A stretch of DNA of 64,000 bases from Lepidurus packardi (lineage: Eukaryota; Arthropoda; Branchiopoda; Notostraca; Triopsidae), in assembly GCA_023053545.1 (NCBI GenBank), contig JAKZAN010000053.1:331532-395531 (forward strand), in the 5' to 3' direction. The translations under genes were made by a program, and so were the position numbers. Of the stretch, positions 1-9,100 are shown in pieces; position 1 is the stretch's first letter; each line of letters begins with the position of its first letter. The notes beneath the pieces are model-generated. The model was not told where the DNA came from, did no database searches, and worked only from the letters and a program-made list of their open reading frames with translations.

Positions 1-360
1 TTTTTGGTCATCAGTCCGAACGGAAGCACCGCAACTTTCATCATCAGAAGCCATTAAGGTAATAATCTTATTATTTTCTAGCTGTATATAAACCCTCGAA
101 TTTTTATTGAAACACAATGCTTTTATAAATTCTTGGCTCTTTGTAACTTGCTGTAAATTCAACACTGGGGCGCCATCAATCTGTGCCAATGAAAAGAATA
201 TTGAAGTTTGGGTTCCGCCAAAATCACGCTCATACATTAGGTAATCTCTTGTTGAACGGTAGGTTCCAACCGAATCTTTCACATCTGCAACCCATTCGCA
301 TTGTTTTTGCCCAAATGAAAAAGAACTGACTAAGGTTAATATTATAATGAGATATTTCAT
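1..360 (-). CDS. Secreted hypothetical protein, C-terminus cut by window edge
   Basis: An open frame of 120 codons starts at an ATG at 358-360 and runs off the left edge with no stop. The N-terminus is a clear Sec signal peptide: Met-Lys, a hydrophobic stretch with two Ile and several Leu/Val, then SFSFGQ, a usual Bacteroidetes signal-peptidase I context. The mature part has two Cys and mixed polar/beta-type sequence. I recognise no family. It lies 42 bases downstream of the methyltransferase gene that ends at 403, in the same direction, so it could be read through from it. It is probably a periplasmic or exported protein of unknown function. Confidence 0.6.
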   Translation of the reverse strand, partial: MKYLIIILTLVSSFSFGQKQCEWVADVKDSVGTYRSTRDYLMYERDFGGTQTSIFFSLAQIDGAPVLNLQQVTKSQEFIKALCFNKNSRVYIQLENNKIITLMASDDESCGASVRTDDQK

Positions 361-402
361 GGGTCTATTTATATTTTTTTGCAAATTAAAACTATTTTGC
401 GG

Positions 403-1545
403 TCATTCTTGTCGGTCGTAAAAAAAGAATAGATTTCGCCACCATCTTTTATTTTGAATTTTTTTCCGAATTGTTTCAACTGAATCGGGGAAATTGCGCA
501 CGGTCACATTTGCTTTCTCGCCAGAAAGTAGCTTCATGGCTGTCTTGTTGTATTCCAATACCTGCACGATTTCGAAGATCCTACCGGGAAAGGAGACCAG
601 TTTATCGGAGGTGAATAAATGCGAATGCCTGTGTAACTTTCCAACTGAAAACGGACCATCTAAATAGTCGTAAGCGCCTGCTTTCATGATGGCGGCATTT
701 GGCTCATATAAATAGCGCATTGGTAAAGAATACAGCGGATGAGCCTCAGTTCCCAAAATAAAAGAAAAATGCTCCGTACTTTCAGTCTGAATATTAGCTG
801 ATACTACTCGAATATCGCCTTGATAATCCTTTTGAAGTATAAATAGCAACTCTTTCACCTCATTTCGCAATGCTACGATGTGTATTTCTCTAACATTTCG
901 GAGTTCTTGCAAAGCGGCAGAAATATCCAATATGGGCGCCGTTTTTATCAAAATATTGTTTGTATACGCGAAATAATTTTCAATATTTACTGGCACATTT
1001 GGCAAGCAATCTTTAAGCAGAAATACTTTACCAATAGACTCATTTCGTCGTGAAGGATCTACATAAATCCAATCAAATTGCTGGTTTAGCTCAACTAAAA
1101 TTTCAGAACTATCTCCTGCATAACATTTAATATTGTCTGTATTTAGTACCTTAAAATTATGATTCACGACATCTGACAAGGTATGCTGCAATTCACAATG
1201 GATAACTTTAGAAACTTGTTTCGCAAAATAATAATCATCTACACCAAAACCTCCAGACAAATCAATAAGCGAGTTGCCTGAAACCAGTTTTGATTTATAG
1301 TCAGCTGCGACTTCTGATGAAGTTTGTTCCACAGATATTTTTGATGGATATATAATTTGGCTTGCCGCAAACCACGTTGGCAATTTTTTTTCAGCTTTTG
1401 CTTTAGCAGCGATCTGAGATAATAATTCTGGATAAGAAATTTCTGGAAATGGATTTTTCTTTAATGCCAGACCAGTCAATGATGCGCCAATGTGCTGGTT
1501 TATGAATTCTTGAATGTCGGACCGTAAAATGTCTTTGTTAATCAT
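403..1545 (-). CDS. Class I SAM-dependent methyltransferase with THUMP-like C-terminal domain
   Basis: The protein has 380 aa. It resembles the Bacteroidetes family typified by Porphyromonas PG_1098: an N-terminal helical region, a Rossmann methyltransferase core and a C-terminal THUMP-like domain. In the core I see motif I as LIDLSGGFGVDDYYFA (about residue 94) and motif IV as WIYVDPSRRNE (about residue 160). The DPSRR motif is typical of this family and differs from the NPPY of N6-adenine enzymes. THUMP domains bind RNA, so the substrate is probably an RNA base, but the target is not established. The start follows directly after a terminator for the upstream protease gene, so it needs its own promoter, which I cannot place with confidence. 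Confidence 0.8.
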   Translation of the reverse strand: MINKDILRSDIQEFINQHIGASLTGLALKKNPFPEISYPELLSQIAAKAKAEKKLPTWFAASQIIYPSKISVEQTSSEVAADYKSKLVSGNSLIDLSGGFGVDDYYFAKQVSKVIHCELQHTLSDVVNHNFKVLNTDNIKCYAGDSSEILVELNQQFDWIYVDPSRRNESIGKVFLLKDCLPNVPVNIENYFAYTNNILIKTAPILDISAALQELRNVREIHIVALRNEVKELLFILQKDYQGDIRVVSANIQTESTEHFSFILGTEAHPLYSLPMRYLYEPNAAIMKAGAYDYLDGPFSVGKLHRHSHLFTSDKLVSFPGRIFEIVQVLEYNKTAMKLLSGEKANVTVRNFPDSVETIRKKIQNKRWWRNLFFFYDRQE

Positions 1546-1556
1546 TTGTATAAAAA

Positions 1557-1588
1557 TAAAACCCGCTACAAAAGTAACGGGTTTTATA
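1557..1588 (-). terminator. Rho-independent terminator of the first M43 protease gene
   Basis: An 11-bp stem with one G-U pair (arms AAACCCGTTAC and GTAGCGGGTTT on the minus strand) closes a TTTT loop and is followed on the minus strand by a T-rich tail. It lies 17 bases after the stop codon at 1605 and separates the protease gene from the methyltransferase gene. Confidence 0.85.
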
Positions 1589-1604
1589 CTTTTAGAAAGC
1601 GATT

Positions 1605-2564
1605 TTACCTTGCAAATGTATTTCTGGCGCCGCCGGTTGCAAAAACAGATAGCATTCTGCTTTTTTGACCTACAGTGAACATGTTCATAGCTCGGTCATC
1701 TGTATAATCCATGAAGTTCATGGTCATCTCGATTGGCGTGTTGGCGCATGTGCTATAATGTGGGTAAAGAGGTGCTCCATAATTTGCAGCGTTGTGGGAA
1801 GGCGTGTCTGCTACTAAATCATCACCGCAATCTTGATCGCCCCAAATATGCTTTAGATTGAGCCAATGTCCCACTTCATGCGTCATTGTGCGGCCTAAAT
1901 TGTAAGGATAACTAGACTGTCCTGTTTTGCCAAAATATCTTGAATCGACTGCAATGCCGTCCGTTGCCATTGGTCCGCCAGGAAATTGCGCATAGCCTAA
2001 AATGCCTTGACCAATTGTGCATACCCAAATATTCATTTTCGTGCTCTGCGATTCAGGGTCGATGCCACCCATTGCTAGTTTTTTCATATCGTTATTTGTG
2101 CCCCATGAAGTTTTCGAAGTTTGTTTTCGATTCACATGATCTAGTTCAAAACGAATACCAATATTGGCACGTACACTTGAAAACGGTATTGAAATTGGCG
2201 ATGTCTTAAGGTGATCAGAATTAAAATCTCGATTAAGTATGTCGATTTGCGATTCAATTTGGGCTAATGAAATGTTTTCTTCCGCAGTACGGTATAGGAC
2301 GTTTACAATAACTGGAATTACAATTTGGTTGCTTTCCATCCTTCCTGATGTGATTCGAGCTTCCGTAAAAGTTTCGATACGCGCCATTTTTTGTTGTAAA
2401 TCAGGATGTTCTTGGAGCATTCTGCTATGGACTTCTTCTGTTGCGCATATTCTGTGGGGTAAAAGTTTGTTGTCATTAGTACGTGCTTGGAAATCTTCGG
2501 AATCGTCTTGCTGACAAGCAAAACATAAAAACATTGCACAAAACGTAACTATCAGTTTCTTCAT
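1605..2564 (-). CDS. Surface lipoprotein zinc metalloprotease, M43 (pappalysin/cytophagalysin) family
   Basis: From the ATG at 2562-2564 this is 319 aa. I prefer that start to the in-frame upstream ATG at 2588 because it begins directly with MKK plus a lipoprotein signal peptide ending in LCFAC. The residues after the lipid Cys are QQDDSEDF, which fits the acidic lipoprotein export signal described in Capnocytophaga and Flavobacterium for transfer to the outer leaflet. The catalytic signature HEVGHWLNLKHIWGD (HExxHxxxxxH) is intact, and the Met-turn region reads MNFMDYTDDRAMNMF. Cys residues around DQDCGDD and HYSTC probably form the disulfides usual in this family. It is a close paralogue of the next upstream gene (2717-3670). 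No T9SS sorting domain is present. Its substrate is unknown. Confidence 0.88.
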   Translation of the reverse strand: MKKLIVTFCAMFLCFACQQDDSEDFQARTNDNKLLPHRICATEEVHSRMLQEHPDLQQKMARIETFTEARITSGRMESNQIVIPVIVNVLYRTAEENISLAQIESQIDILNRDFNSDHLKTSPISIPFSSVRANIGIRFELDHVNRKQTSKTSWGTNNDMKKLAMGGIDPESQSTKMNIWVCTIGQGILGYAQFPGGPMATDGIAVDSRYFGKTGQSSYPYNLGRTMTHEVGHWLNLKHIWGDQDCGDDLVADTPSHNAANYGAPLYPHYSTCANTPIEMTMNFMDYTDDRAMNMFTVGQKSRMLSVFATGGARNTFAR

Positions 2565-2660
2565 GTCGTTGAATTTGTGGTATAACAATCAACACTGCAT
2601 AAATATTGCCAAAATCAACTGAATTGTAACACTTTAACAGTCTGCTGCGCAGTATAATAA

Positions 2661-2695
2661 AAAAATGTCTATTCAAAAATTGAATAGACATTTCA
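2661..2695 (-). terminator. Strong bidirectional hairpin terminator between the two M43 genes
   Basis: Perfect 13-bp inverted repeat, AAATGTCTATTCA at 2663-2675 and its complement at 2681-2693, with a five-base AAAAT loop. On the minus strand it is followed by a run of seven T, so it ends transcription of the gene at 2717-3670. It means the two paralogues are separate transcription units. Confidence 0.88.
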
Positions 2696-2716
2696 TTAGT
2701 TGGGTTTGGAAAAGTT

Positions 2717-3670
2717 TTATGGTTGCGCAAATGAAAATCGCGGACCCCCAGATAAAAATATGGCATCAATTCTAGCTTTTTGTCCAGCCGAAAACATATA
2801 CATTGCGCGATCATCTGTATAATCCATGTAGTTCATGGTCATTTCAATCGGTTGTCCTGCACAAGTGCTATAATGTGGATAGGCAGGTGCGCCATAATTT
2901 GCTGCGTTATGAGCAGGCGTGTCTGATACAAAATCATTTCCACAAGTTGCATCTCCCCAAATGTGTCTAAGATTGAGCCAGTGTCCAACTTCGTGTGTTG
3001 CCGTTCTTCCTAAATTATACGGATAACTTGCTTGTGAAGATAGTCCGAAATATTTCGAATCGATCACCACGCCATCGGTTGCAAGGGAACCACCTGGAAA
3101 TTGAGCATAACCCAAAATACCTTGTCCAATTGTGCAGGCCCAAATATTCAGTTTTGTACTTGGACTTGTGGGGTTGATTCCGCCTCGTGCTGCTTTTTTC
3201 ATCGCATCGGATGTTCCCCAAGATGGTTTTGAACTTGCTTTTCTGACAACTTGGTCTAGAACAAAAGTTATGCCCACATTGGCTTTTACACCTGCAAAAG
3301 CACTGGGAACTGAACCGTACTCTGAGTTTGTTGCATTAAAATCTTTATTGAGTACGTCGATTTGCGATTGAATTTGTGCCAACGACAGATTTTCTTCAGC
3401 AGTTTTATAAAGCACGTTTACCACAACAGGAATTTCGATTTTGCCATTAACCATTCTGTTGGCCAATAACGCGTTCTCCGTAAACTCCTCAATACGGTTC
3501 ATCCGCAGGGCTAGGGTAGGATCTTCTTGAAGTTGTCTTTCGAATACTTCATTAGTGGCACAAAGCCGTTCATTAGATTTTTCGAGAGCAGATTTCTCGA
3601 TCGAATTGTCGTCTTTTTGACAGGAAAAAAAAGATAGTAAAACGACTGCGGAAAGAAGTAATTTTTTCAT
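2717..3670 (-). CDS. Surface lipoprotein zinc metalloprotease, M43 family (paralogue)
   Basis: From the ATG at 3668-3670 this is 317 aa. The longer reading from 3703 adds 11 residues in front of an obvious lipoprotein signal (MKKLLLSAVVLLSFFSC). The sequence after the Cys, QKDDN, is nearly identical to the QKDDE surface-export consensus reported for Capnocytophaga lipoproteins. HEVGHWLNLRHIWGD gives the zinc ligands and the catalytic Glu, and MNYMDYTDDRAMYMF is the Met-turn region. It is highly similar to the downstream gene over its whole length, with long identical blocks around the active site and more divergence in the N-terminal propeptide-like part. A possible promoter lies upstream: TTG, about 22 bases, then TAAATTGG, with one mismatch to TAnnTTTG. 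Confidence 0.88.
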   Translation of the reverse strand: MKKLLLSAVVLLSFFSCQKDDNSIEKSALEKSNERLCATNEVFERQLQEDPTLALRMNRIEEFTENALLANRMVNGKIEIPVVVNVLYKTAEENLSLAQIQSQIDVLNKDFNATNSEYGSVPSAFAGVKANVGITFVLDQVVRKASSKPSWGTSDAMKKAARGGINPTSPSTKLNIWACTIGQGILGYAQFPGGSLATDGVVIDSKYFGLSSQASYPYNLGRTATHEVGHWLNLRHIWGDATCGNDFVSDTPAHNAANYGAPAYPHYSTCAGQPIEMTMNYMDYTDDRAMYMFSAGQKARIDAIFLSGGPRFSFAQP

Positions 3671-3767
3671 AAATAAATAGTTAAGTTGATTTAATACATC
3701 CAATTTATCACTGTTTCTGGTAGCATTTTCAACTTTAACAACGCGTTAATACACGCTTTACTATTAT

Positions 3768-4412
3768 TTAATTGTTAAATATGTAAAAAAGTATATTCGC
3801 GCCCATTTTTAACGCCTTTTCTCGTACATCGGCTGGGTCATTGTGAACTTCAGGATCTTCCCAACCGTCGCTTAAGTCGGTTTCGAAAGTATACATCAAA
3901 ACCAATCTTCCTTCTAAAAATATACCAAACGCTTGCGGACGCCCACCGTCGTGTTCATGAATCTTCGGAATGCCGTTGGAAAATAAATTCGGCTTTTGAA
4001 AAATGACATGGTTGGCCGGAATTTCTACTAGCGAATTATTTGGGAATAGGCGTTTAATTTCACGTCGGACATATTCGTCCATTCCGTAATTATCGTCAAT
4101 ATGCAGGAAACCTCCTGAAGTTAAATAATTTCGTAAATTGATAATCTCAGCGTCACTAAATACGACATTCCCATGACCTGTCATGTGCACAAAGGGATAT
4201 GAAAGCAAATCCGGATTTGAGGGCGCAACCGTGGCGGGTTTGGCTTTAATTACCGTATTAATCGTGCGATTTGCATATCTAATCAAATTGGGTAATGCAG
4301 TAGGATTGGCATACCAATCCCCGCCGCCGTTGTATTTTAGCAAGGCAATTTCTTGTCCTTTTACGCCCGAAAAACTTGTAATAAGAAGCAGTATCAATAC
4401 TAAATGTCGCAT
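3768..4412 (-). CDS. DUF4159 domain secreted protein
   Basis: 214 aa with a cleavable signal peptide (MRHLVLILLLITSFSGVKGQ). The rest matches the DUF4159 family of Bacteroidetes: the opening ALLKYNGGGDWYANP, the TGHGNVVFSD and GGFLHIDDNYGMDEYV segments and the terminal FETDLSDGWEDPEVH. The fold resembles a class I glutamine-amidotransferase-like or periplasmic ThuA-like domain, but no enzyme activity is established that I know of. It starts 8 bases after the rsmE stop codon, so it is probably the last gene of a tsaD-rsmE-DUF4159 transcript. Confidence 0.75.
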   Translation of the reverse strand: MRHLVLILLLITSFSGVKGQEIALLKYNGGGDWYANPTALPNLIRYANRTINTVIKAKPATVAPSNPDLLSYPFVHMTGHGNVVFSDAEIINLRNYLTSGGFLHIDDNYGMDEYVRREIKRLFPNNSLVEIPANHVIFQKPNLFSNGIPKIHEHDGGRPQAFGIFLEGRLVLMYTFETDLSDGWEDPEVHNDPADVREKALKMGANILFYIFNN

Positions 4413-4420
4413 GTGTCGAG

Positions 4421-5126
4421 CTATTCGTTAATAAAAGCAATGCTGTGACAAGCCACAATTGCCGCTGTTTCAGTTCTGAGTCGGGTCTTACCTAATGTTA
4501 CAGGCTGAAAGTTATTAGCAATCGCGCTCTCTATTTCTTTCGGCGTAAAGTCGCCTTCAGGTCCAATCAGGACACAAACAGACTGATTTGGTTTTGCGAC
4601 TTCTTTCAATGATTTTTTGCTGGTTTCTTCACAGTGTGCAATAAGTTTCAAATCAGCGTTTGTAGCTTTAATAAACTGCGCGTAAGGAACAGCCTCGTTG
4701 AGAATTGGCATATAGGTATGCAAAGATTGCTTCATTGCAGATTGTATAATTTTTTTCCATTCGATCTGTTTTTAAAACTTTTCGTTCAGACCTATCGCAA
4801 ATAATAGGCGTGATTTCGGTGATGCCAATTTCAGTTGCCTTTTCCAAAAACCATTCAAAACGGTCATTCAACTTGGTTGGTGAGATGCCAATGTGCAGTT
4901 TAGAGTTTGGTTTCGCAGATTCATAAACTGCGTTTATTTTAACGATACATTTATTGTCTGATGCAAGTGTGATTTCTGCATGAAATAGAACTCCCATACC
5001 ATTGGTAACGTGTAGAATATCACCTTCTCTTTTACGCATTACTTTAATGATATGTTTGCTTTCTTCGCGGTCGAACGTAAATAATTCAGTTGTTTTCGTT
5101 AAGTCAGGATTATAAAATAATTGCAT
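4421..5126 (-). pseudogene. rsmE: 16S rRNA (uracil-1498-N3)-methyltransferase RsmE, interrupted by a +1 frameshift
   Basis: RsmE methylates U1498 of 16S rRNA and is usually about 235 aa long in one frame. Here the N-terminal PUA-like part and the first half of the SPOUT domain (…TEITPIICDRSER, ending KTDRMEK) are read in one frame from 5126, and the rest (KQSLHTYMP, the LIGPEGDFTPKE SAM-binding knot, LGKTRLRTETAAI) in another frame ending at 4421. The frames meet at a run of seven A (T on the plus strand, 4750-4756). Six A would restore one continuous protein. In the present frame the first part ends near 4668 after about 20 foreign residues. All other family residues look intact, so the break is recent, a sequencing error, or bypassed by slippage on the A7 run. 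It lies 2 bases after tsaD. Confidence 0.85.
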
Positions 5127-5128
5127 AA

Positions 5129-6151
5129 TTATAGTGATATTCTGGCTTTTGAAACGACCGATGAATCTTCAAAAGTGCCACTTAAAAATTTATAATAACT
5201 CGTAATGCCAATCATCGCAGCATTATCAGTAGTATACTCGAATTTAGGAACAAACGTCTTCCATCCATATTGTGTTTGTGCATCGAACATTGCCTTGCGA
5301 ATGCCTGAATTAGCTGAAACACCACCACCAATTGCAATTTTATTAATGCCTGTTTCTGCAACTGCCATTTTTAGCTTTTCCATCAAAATTTCAATGATAA
5401 TATCTTGCACAGATGCACAAATATCGTTCATATTATTTGCTATAAAATGTGGGTCCACAGCCATTTGTTTTTGAACAAAATACAAGATTTGCGTTTTTAG
5501 TCCGCTAAAACTAAAATCCAAGCCGCTTATTTTTGGTCTGCTGAATCTGAATGCTTTTGGATTACCCAATTGTGCATTGCGATCCACTAAAGGCCCACCG
5601 GGATAGGGTAGTCCAAGAATCTTTGCTGTTTTGTCGAAAGCTTCGCCAACTGCATCATCCGTTGTTTCTCCAATTACTTGCATATCGAAATAGCTGTCAA
5701 CTTTCACAATTTGTGTGTGTCCGCCACTAATTGTTAATGCCAAAAACGGAAACTCAGGCTTTTCAAAACCCTCTTCGGCAATAAAATGCGCCAGAATGTG
5801 CCCTTGCATATGGTTCACAGCGATGAGTGGAATGTTAAGTGACAAAGCCAGCGATTTTGCAAATGAACTACCAACTAGCAGCGAGCCCATGAGTCCGGGG
5901 CCTTGTGTGAAGCCAATTGCAGTGAGCTGATCTTTTGTAATTCCAGCACGTTTCAGCGCCAAATCGACAACGGGAACAATATTCTTTTGATGCGCGCGAG
6001 AAGCCAATTCTGGAACAACGCCACCATATTCTTCATGAATACTCTGGTTGGCCACAACATTTGAAAGAACTTTGTCGTTTTCTAATACAGCGGCAGCAGT
6101 GTCGTCGCAAGAACTTTCCAAAGCGAGAATAAAAACCGGTTTATCAGGCAT
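5129..6151 (-). CDS. tsaD: tRNA N6-adenosine threonylcarbamoyltransferase TsaD
   Basis: 340 aa, the normal length for bacterial TsaD. It transfers the threonylcarbamoyl group from threonylcarbamoyl-AMP to A37 of ANN-decoding tRNAs, together with TsaB and TsaE. ASKHA-fold features are visible: ALESSCDDTAAAV at the N-terminus, the metal-binding His pair in VNHMQGHILAHF (about residues 113-119), SGGHTQIV, the GEAFDKTAKILGLPYPGGP block and IGGGVSANSGIR near residue 275. It is the first gene of the tsaD-rsmE-DUF4159 run and is divergent from tamB with only 26 bases between them. A TAAATTTG -7 box lies on the minus strand at 6183-6190. Confidence 0.97.
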   Translation of the reverse strand: MPDKPVFILALESSCDDTAAAVLENDKVLSNVVANQSIHEEYGGVVPELASRAHQKNIVPVVDLALKRAGITKDQLTAIGFTQGPGLMGSLLVGSSFAKSLALSLNIPLIAVNHMQGHILAHFIAEEGFEKPEFPFLALTISGGHTQIVKVDSYFDMQVIGETTDDAVGEAFDKTAKILGLPYPGGPLVDRNAQLGNPKAFRFSRPKISGLDFSFSGLKTQILYFVQKQMAVDPHFIANNMNDICASVQDIIIEILMEKLKMAVAETGINKIAIGGGVSANSGIRKAMFDAQTQYGWKTFVPKFEYTTDNAAMIGITSYYKFLSGTFEDSSVVSKARISL

Positions 6152-6172
6152 AATACCTTGGAATTTTTGGAT

Positions 6173-6190
6173 TATATTTGGGCAAATTTA
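6173..6190. promoter_or_regulatory. Back-to-back -7 boxes between tsaD and tamB
   Basis: TATATTTG on the plus strand (6173-6180) and TAAATTTG on the minus strand (6183-6190) both match the Bacteroidetes -7 consensus TAnnTTTG and are separated by two G. For the minus-strand box, a TTG (CAA at 6207-6209) lies 16 bases further out and could be the -33 element. Transcription from it would start about 25 bases before the tsaD ATG. The plus-strand box lacks a well-spaced TTG and overlaps the TTG that is the apparent tamB start. Confidence 0.5.
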
Positions 6191-9100
6191 AAACAATAAT
6201 AAGTATCAAAAAATTTAAAAAAATAGTTATTCGTTCGGTTATCGGGCTTTTGCTGTTTTTGCTGCTACTTGGCATTGCGCTTTCATTGCCTTTTGTGCAA
6301 ACAAAAATAGGGCAATATGTAACTGGCGTCATTAACAAAGATTATAAATCAGACATTAAAGTGGAACGTATGGTGATTTCGCCATTTGGACTCGTGAAGC
6401 TCAAAGGCGTCCTGATTCGCGATCACCACAAAGATACTTTGATATATGCCGATCGAATTCAGACCAATTTACTAAGCTTTAAGAAGCTTTATACTGGCGA
6501 TCTTTTTTTTGGTACGATTCGGTCAGCAAATCTATTTTTTAAGATAAAAATTTATAAAGGCGAAAAGGCGTCCAACTTAGATGAATTTGTAAAGTTGTTC
6601 GATTCCGATTCCAAATCAGATCATAAATTCCTCATGAAATCTGATGATTTATATGTTTCAAATGGTCACTTTATAATTATTGATGAGAACGTGACCATTC
6701 CGAAGAATCTTGACATCACAAAAATTAATGCTGCCATAACTAATTTTAAAGTGCATGGAACAGACATTTCGATGGGTATCAAAAAGATGGCATTTCAAGA
6801 TCATCGGGGCTTGTATATAGAAAATCTTACCACTGATTTTACCTATACACTCAAGAACATCCTTCTTAAGAAACTATTGTTGCGCACTACGAATTCCAAT
6901 TTTGACGGTGATATTGCCATTAATTACAACCGAGATGACTTTTCTGATTTCAATAATAAAGTCAATTTTGTTGTGGATGTAAAATCGTCGTCACTAGCCA
7001 CAAATGATATTTATTATTTTTATAAGGAATTGGGGCGCAATCGGAATTTTAGATTGACCGCAAAAATTGTTGGAACACTCAATAACTTTTACGCCTCAAA
7101 AATGCATATTCAGGATGAACATGCGGCTGAAATTATAGGCGATGTTAATTTTAGGAATCTGTTCGGCAAAGGCAACCAACAGTTTTATATGAAAGGGGAT
7201 TTTGAAAAAGTGTCGTCTGACTATGAAAACTTAATTGGTTTACTGCCCAATATTCTTGGGAAAAGTTTGCCTTCATCAATGGCGAAGTTGGGTTCGTTTA
7301 ACATCCGCGGAAAAGCTGAAATTGCCACAAGCTATATCAATTCTGATTTTTATATGACCACGGCAATTGGCAATATACAATCCGATTTAAGCATGACCAA
7401 CATCAACAATATTGATAATGCGACCTACAAAGGGAATATAATTTTGGAAGATTTCGACTTAGGAAAAATGCTAAATCGGCGTGATATTGGTCGTGTTTCA
7501 TTGAATGTCGACGTTGACGGACGCGGTTTTACAGAACAATTGCTGGACACAAAATTTGAAGGTGATGTCTACAAGATACAATATAACGGATACCAATACA
7601 AGAATGTACTGCTCAATGGCAGTTTTAAGAAACCCATTTTTGAAGGTAAGGTATACGTCAATGACCCCAATTTGTTTTTAGATTTTGACGGTGCTGTGAA
7701 TCTAGCAAAAAAGGACATGGCTTTGGATTTCAATGCCATTATTGATTATGCAGATTTAGTGAAATTAAATTTTATCAAATCTGATACAATTGCCGTTTTC
7801 AAAGGTGCCATTAAAATGAATGTTGTAGGCAACACCATCGACGATTTGCGTGGGGACGTAAAAATATCAAATACCTTCTATCAAAATAATAAAGACATCT
7901 ATTTGTTTGACGATTTTACAATTGCTTCTAATTTCGATGAAAATCGAGTTCGGACCATCAATATTAATGCGCCCGATGTTTTGCAAGGATCTGTAGTCGG
8001 AAAATATGAATTTGGTCAGGTTCGAAAAATGATTGAAAATTCGCTCGGAAGTTTGTATGCCAATTATTCGCCCAACAAAATCAAAAAGGGGCAGTTTATG
8101 AAGTTTAACTTTACGGTTTATAATAAAATTATAGAGATTTTCTTTCCGGGGATTTCACTTGGACCAAACACCACTATTGCTGGCAACATTAATTCAGATT
8201 TAGACGAATTTAAGTTTAGTTTCAATTCCCCTAAAATTAATGCTTACGACAACATTCTCCATAAAATAAGCCTGCGGTTAGACAACAAAAATCCGTTGTA
8301 TAATGCGTATGTTGAAGTTGATAGTATTCGGACAAAATACTATAAAATTTCAGAATTCAACTTAATTAATGTTACTGCAAACGACACTTTATATGTGCGT
8401 TCAGAATTTAAAGGAGGCAATCAGGCGCAAGATTTCTACAACTTAAACTTTTACCATACAATTGATGCTAAGAAAAATAGTGTGGTGGGAATTAGCAAAT
8501 CTGAACTTAAATTTAAAGATTATTTGTGGTATCTCAATGAAAATGACGACAACAAAAACAAAGTTGTCTTTGATAAAAATCTGCGAAATTTTAGTATTGA
8601 TAAAATTATTATGTCGCATGAAAATCAAAAAATCGAGTTGGATGGCACACTGATTGGAAAAACTGAAAAAGACATCAATTTGAATTTCGAAGATATCGAA
8701 TTGAACAAAGTTATTCCGTCTGTCGATAATTTTAAGATTGCAGGAAATCTGAATGGCCAACTAAACTTTAAGCAGAAGAAAAATGTTTACAAGCCAACAG
8801 CCTCGCTCACGGTGGGCGAACTGAATGTAAACGATCATGATCTGGGGAAACTTAGTCTCGATATTCGAGGAAGCGACGATTTCAAGAAATTCTATGTAAA
8901 TTCAACCATCGACAATAAGGATTTTGAATCTTTCAACGCCAATGGTTTGTTTACAATTGAAGGCGGAAAAACTATAGCCGATTTGGATCTGCGTTTTGAC
9001 AGATTCAATCTTGGTTCGCTGAGTTCTTTGGGGGGCGAAATAATCACAAACATTCAAGGATTTACGTCGGGAACTACAAAAATTGAAGGCGACATTATGA

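Noticed and set aside
1569..1576. Minus-strand TACTTTTG (-7 consensus) within the terminator hairpin before the 403-1545 gene
   Set aside because: It is formed by the loop and stem of the terminator, and no -33 element is seen, so it may be coincidence. It is not listed as a promoter.
2318..2814. Additional minus- and plus-strand open frames over the M43 genes
   Set aside because: They are alternative frames of the two protease genes; their composition lacks domains or signals.
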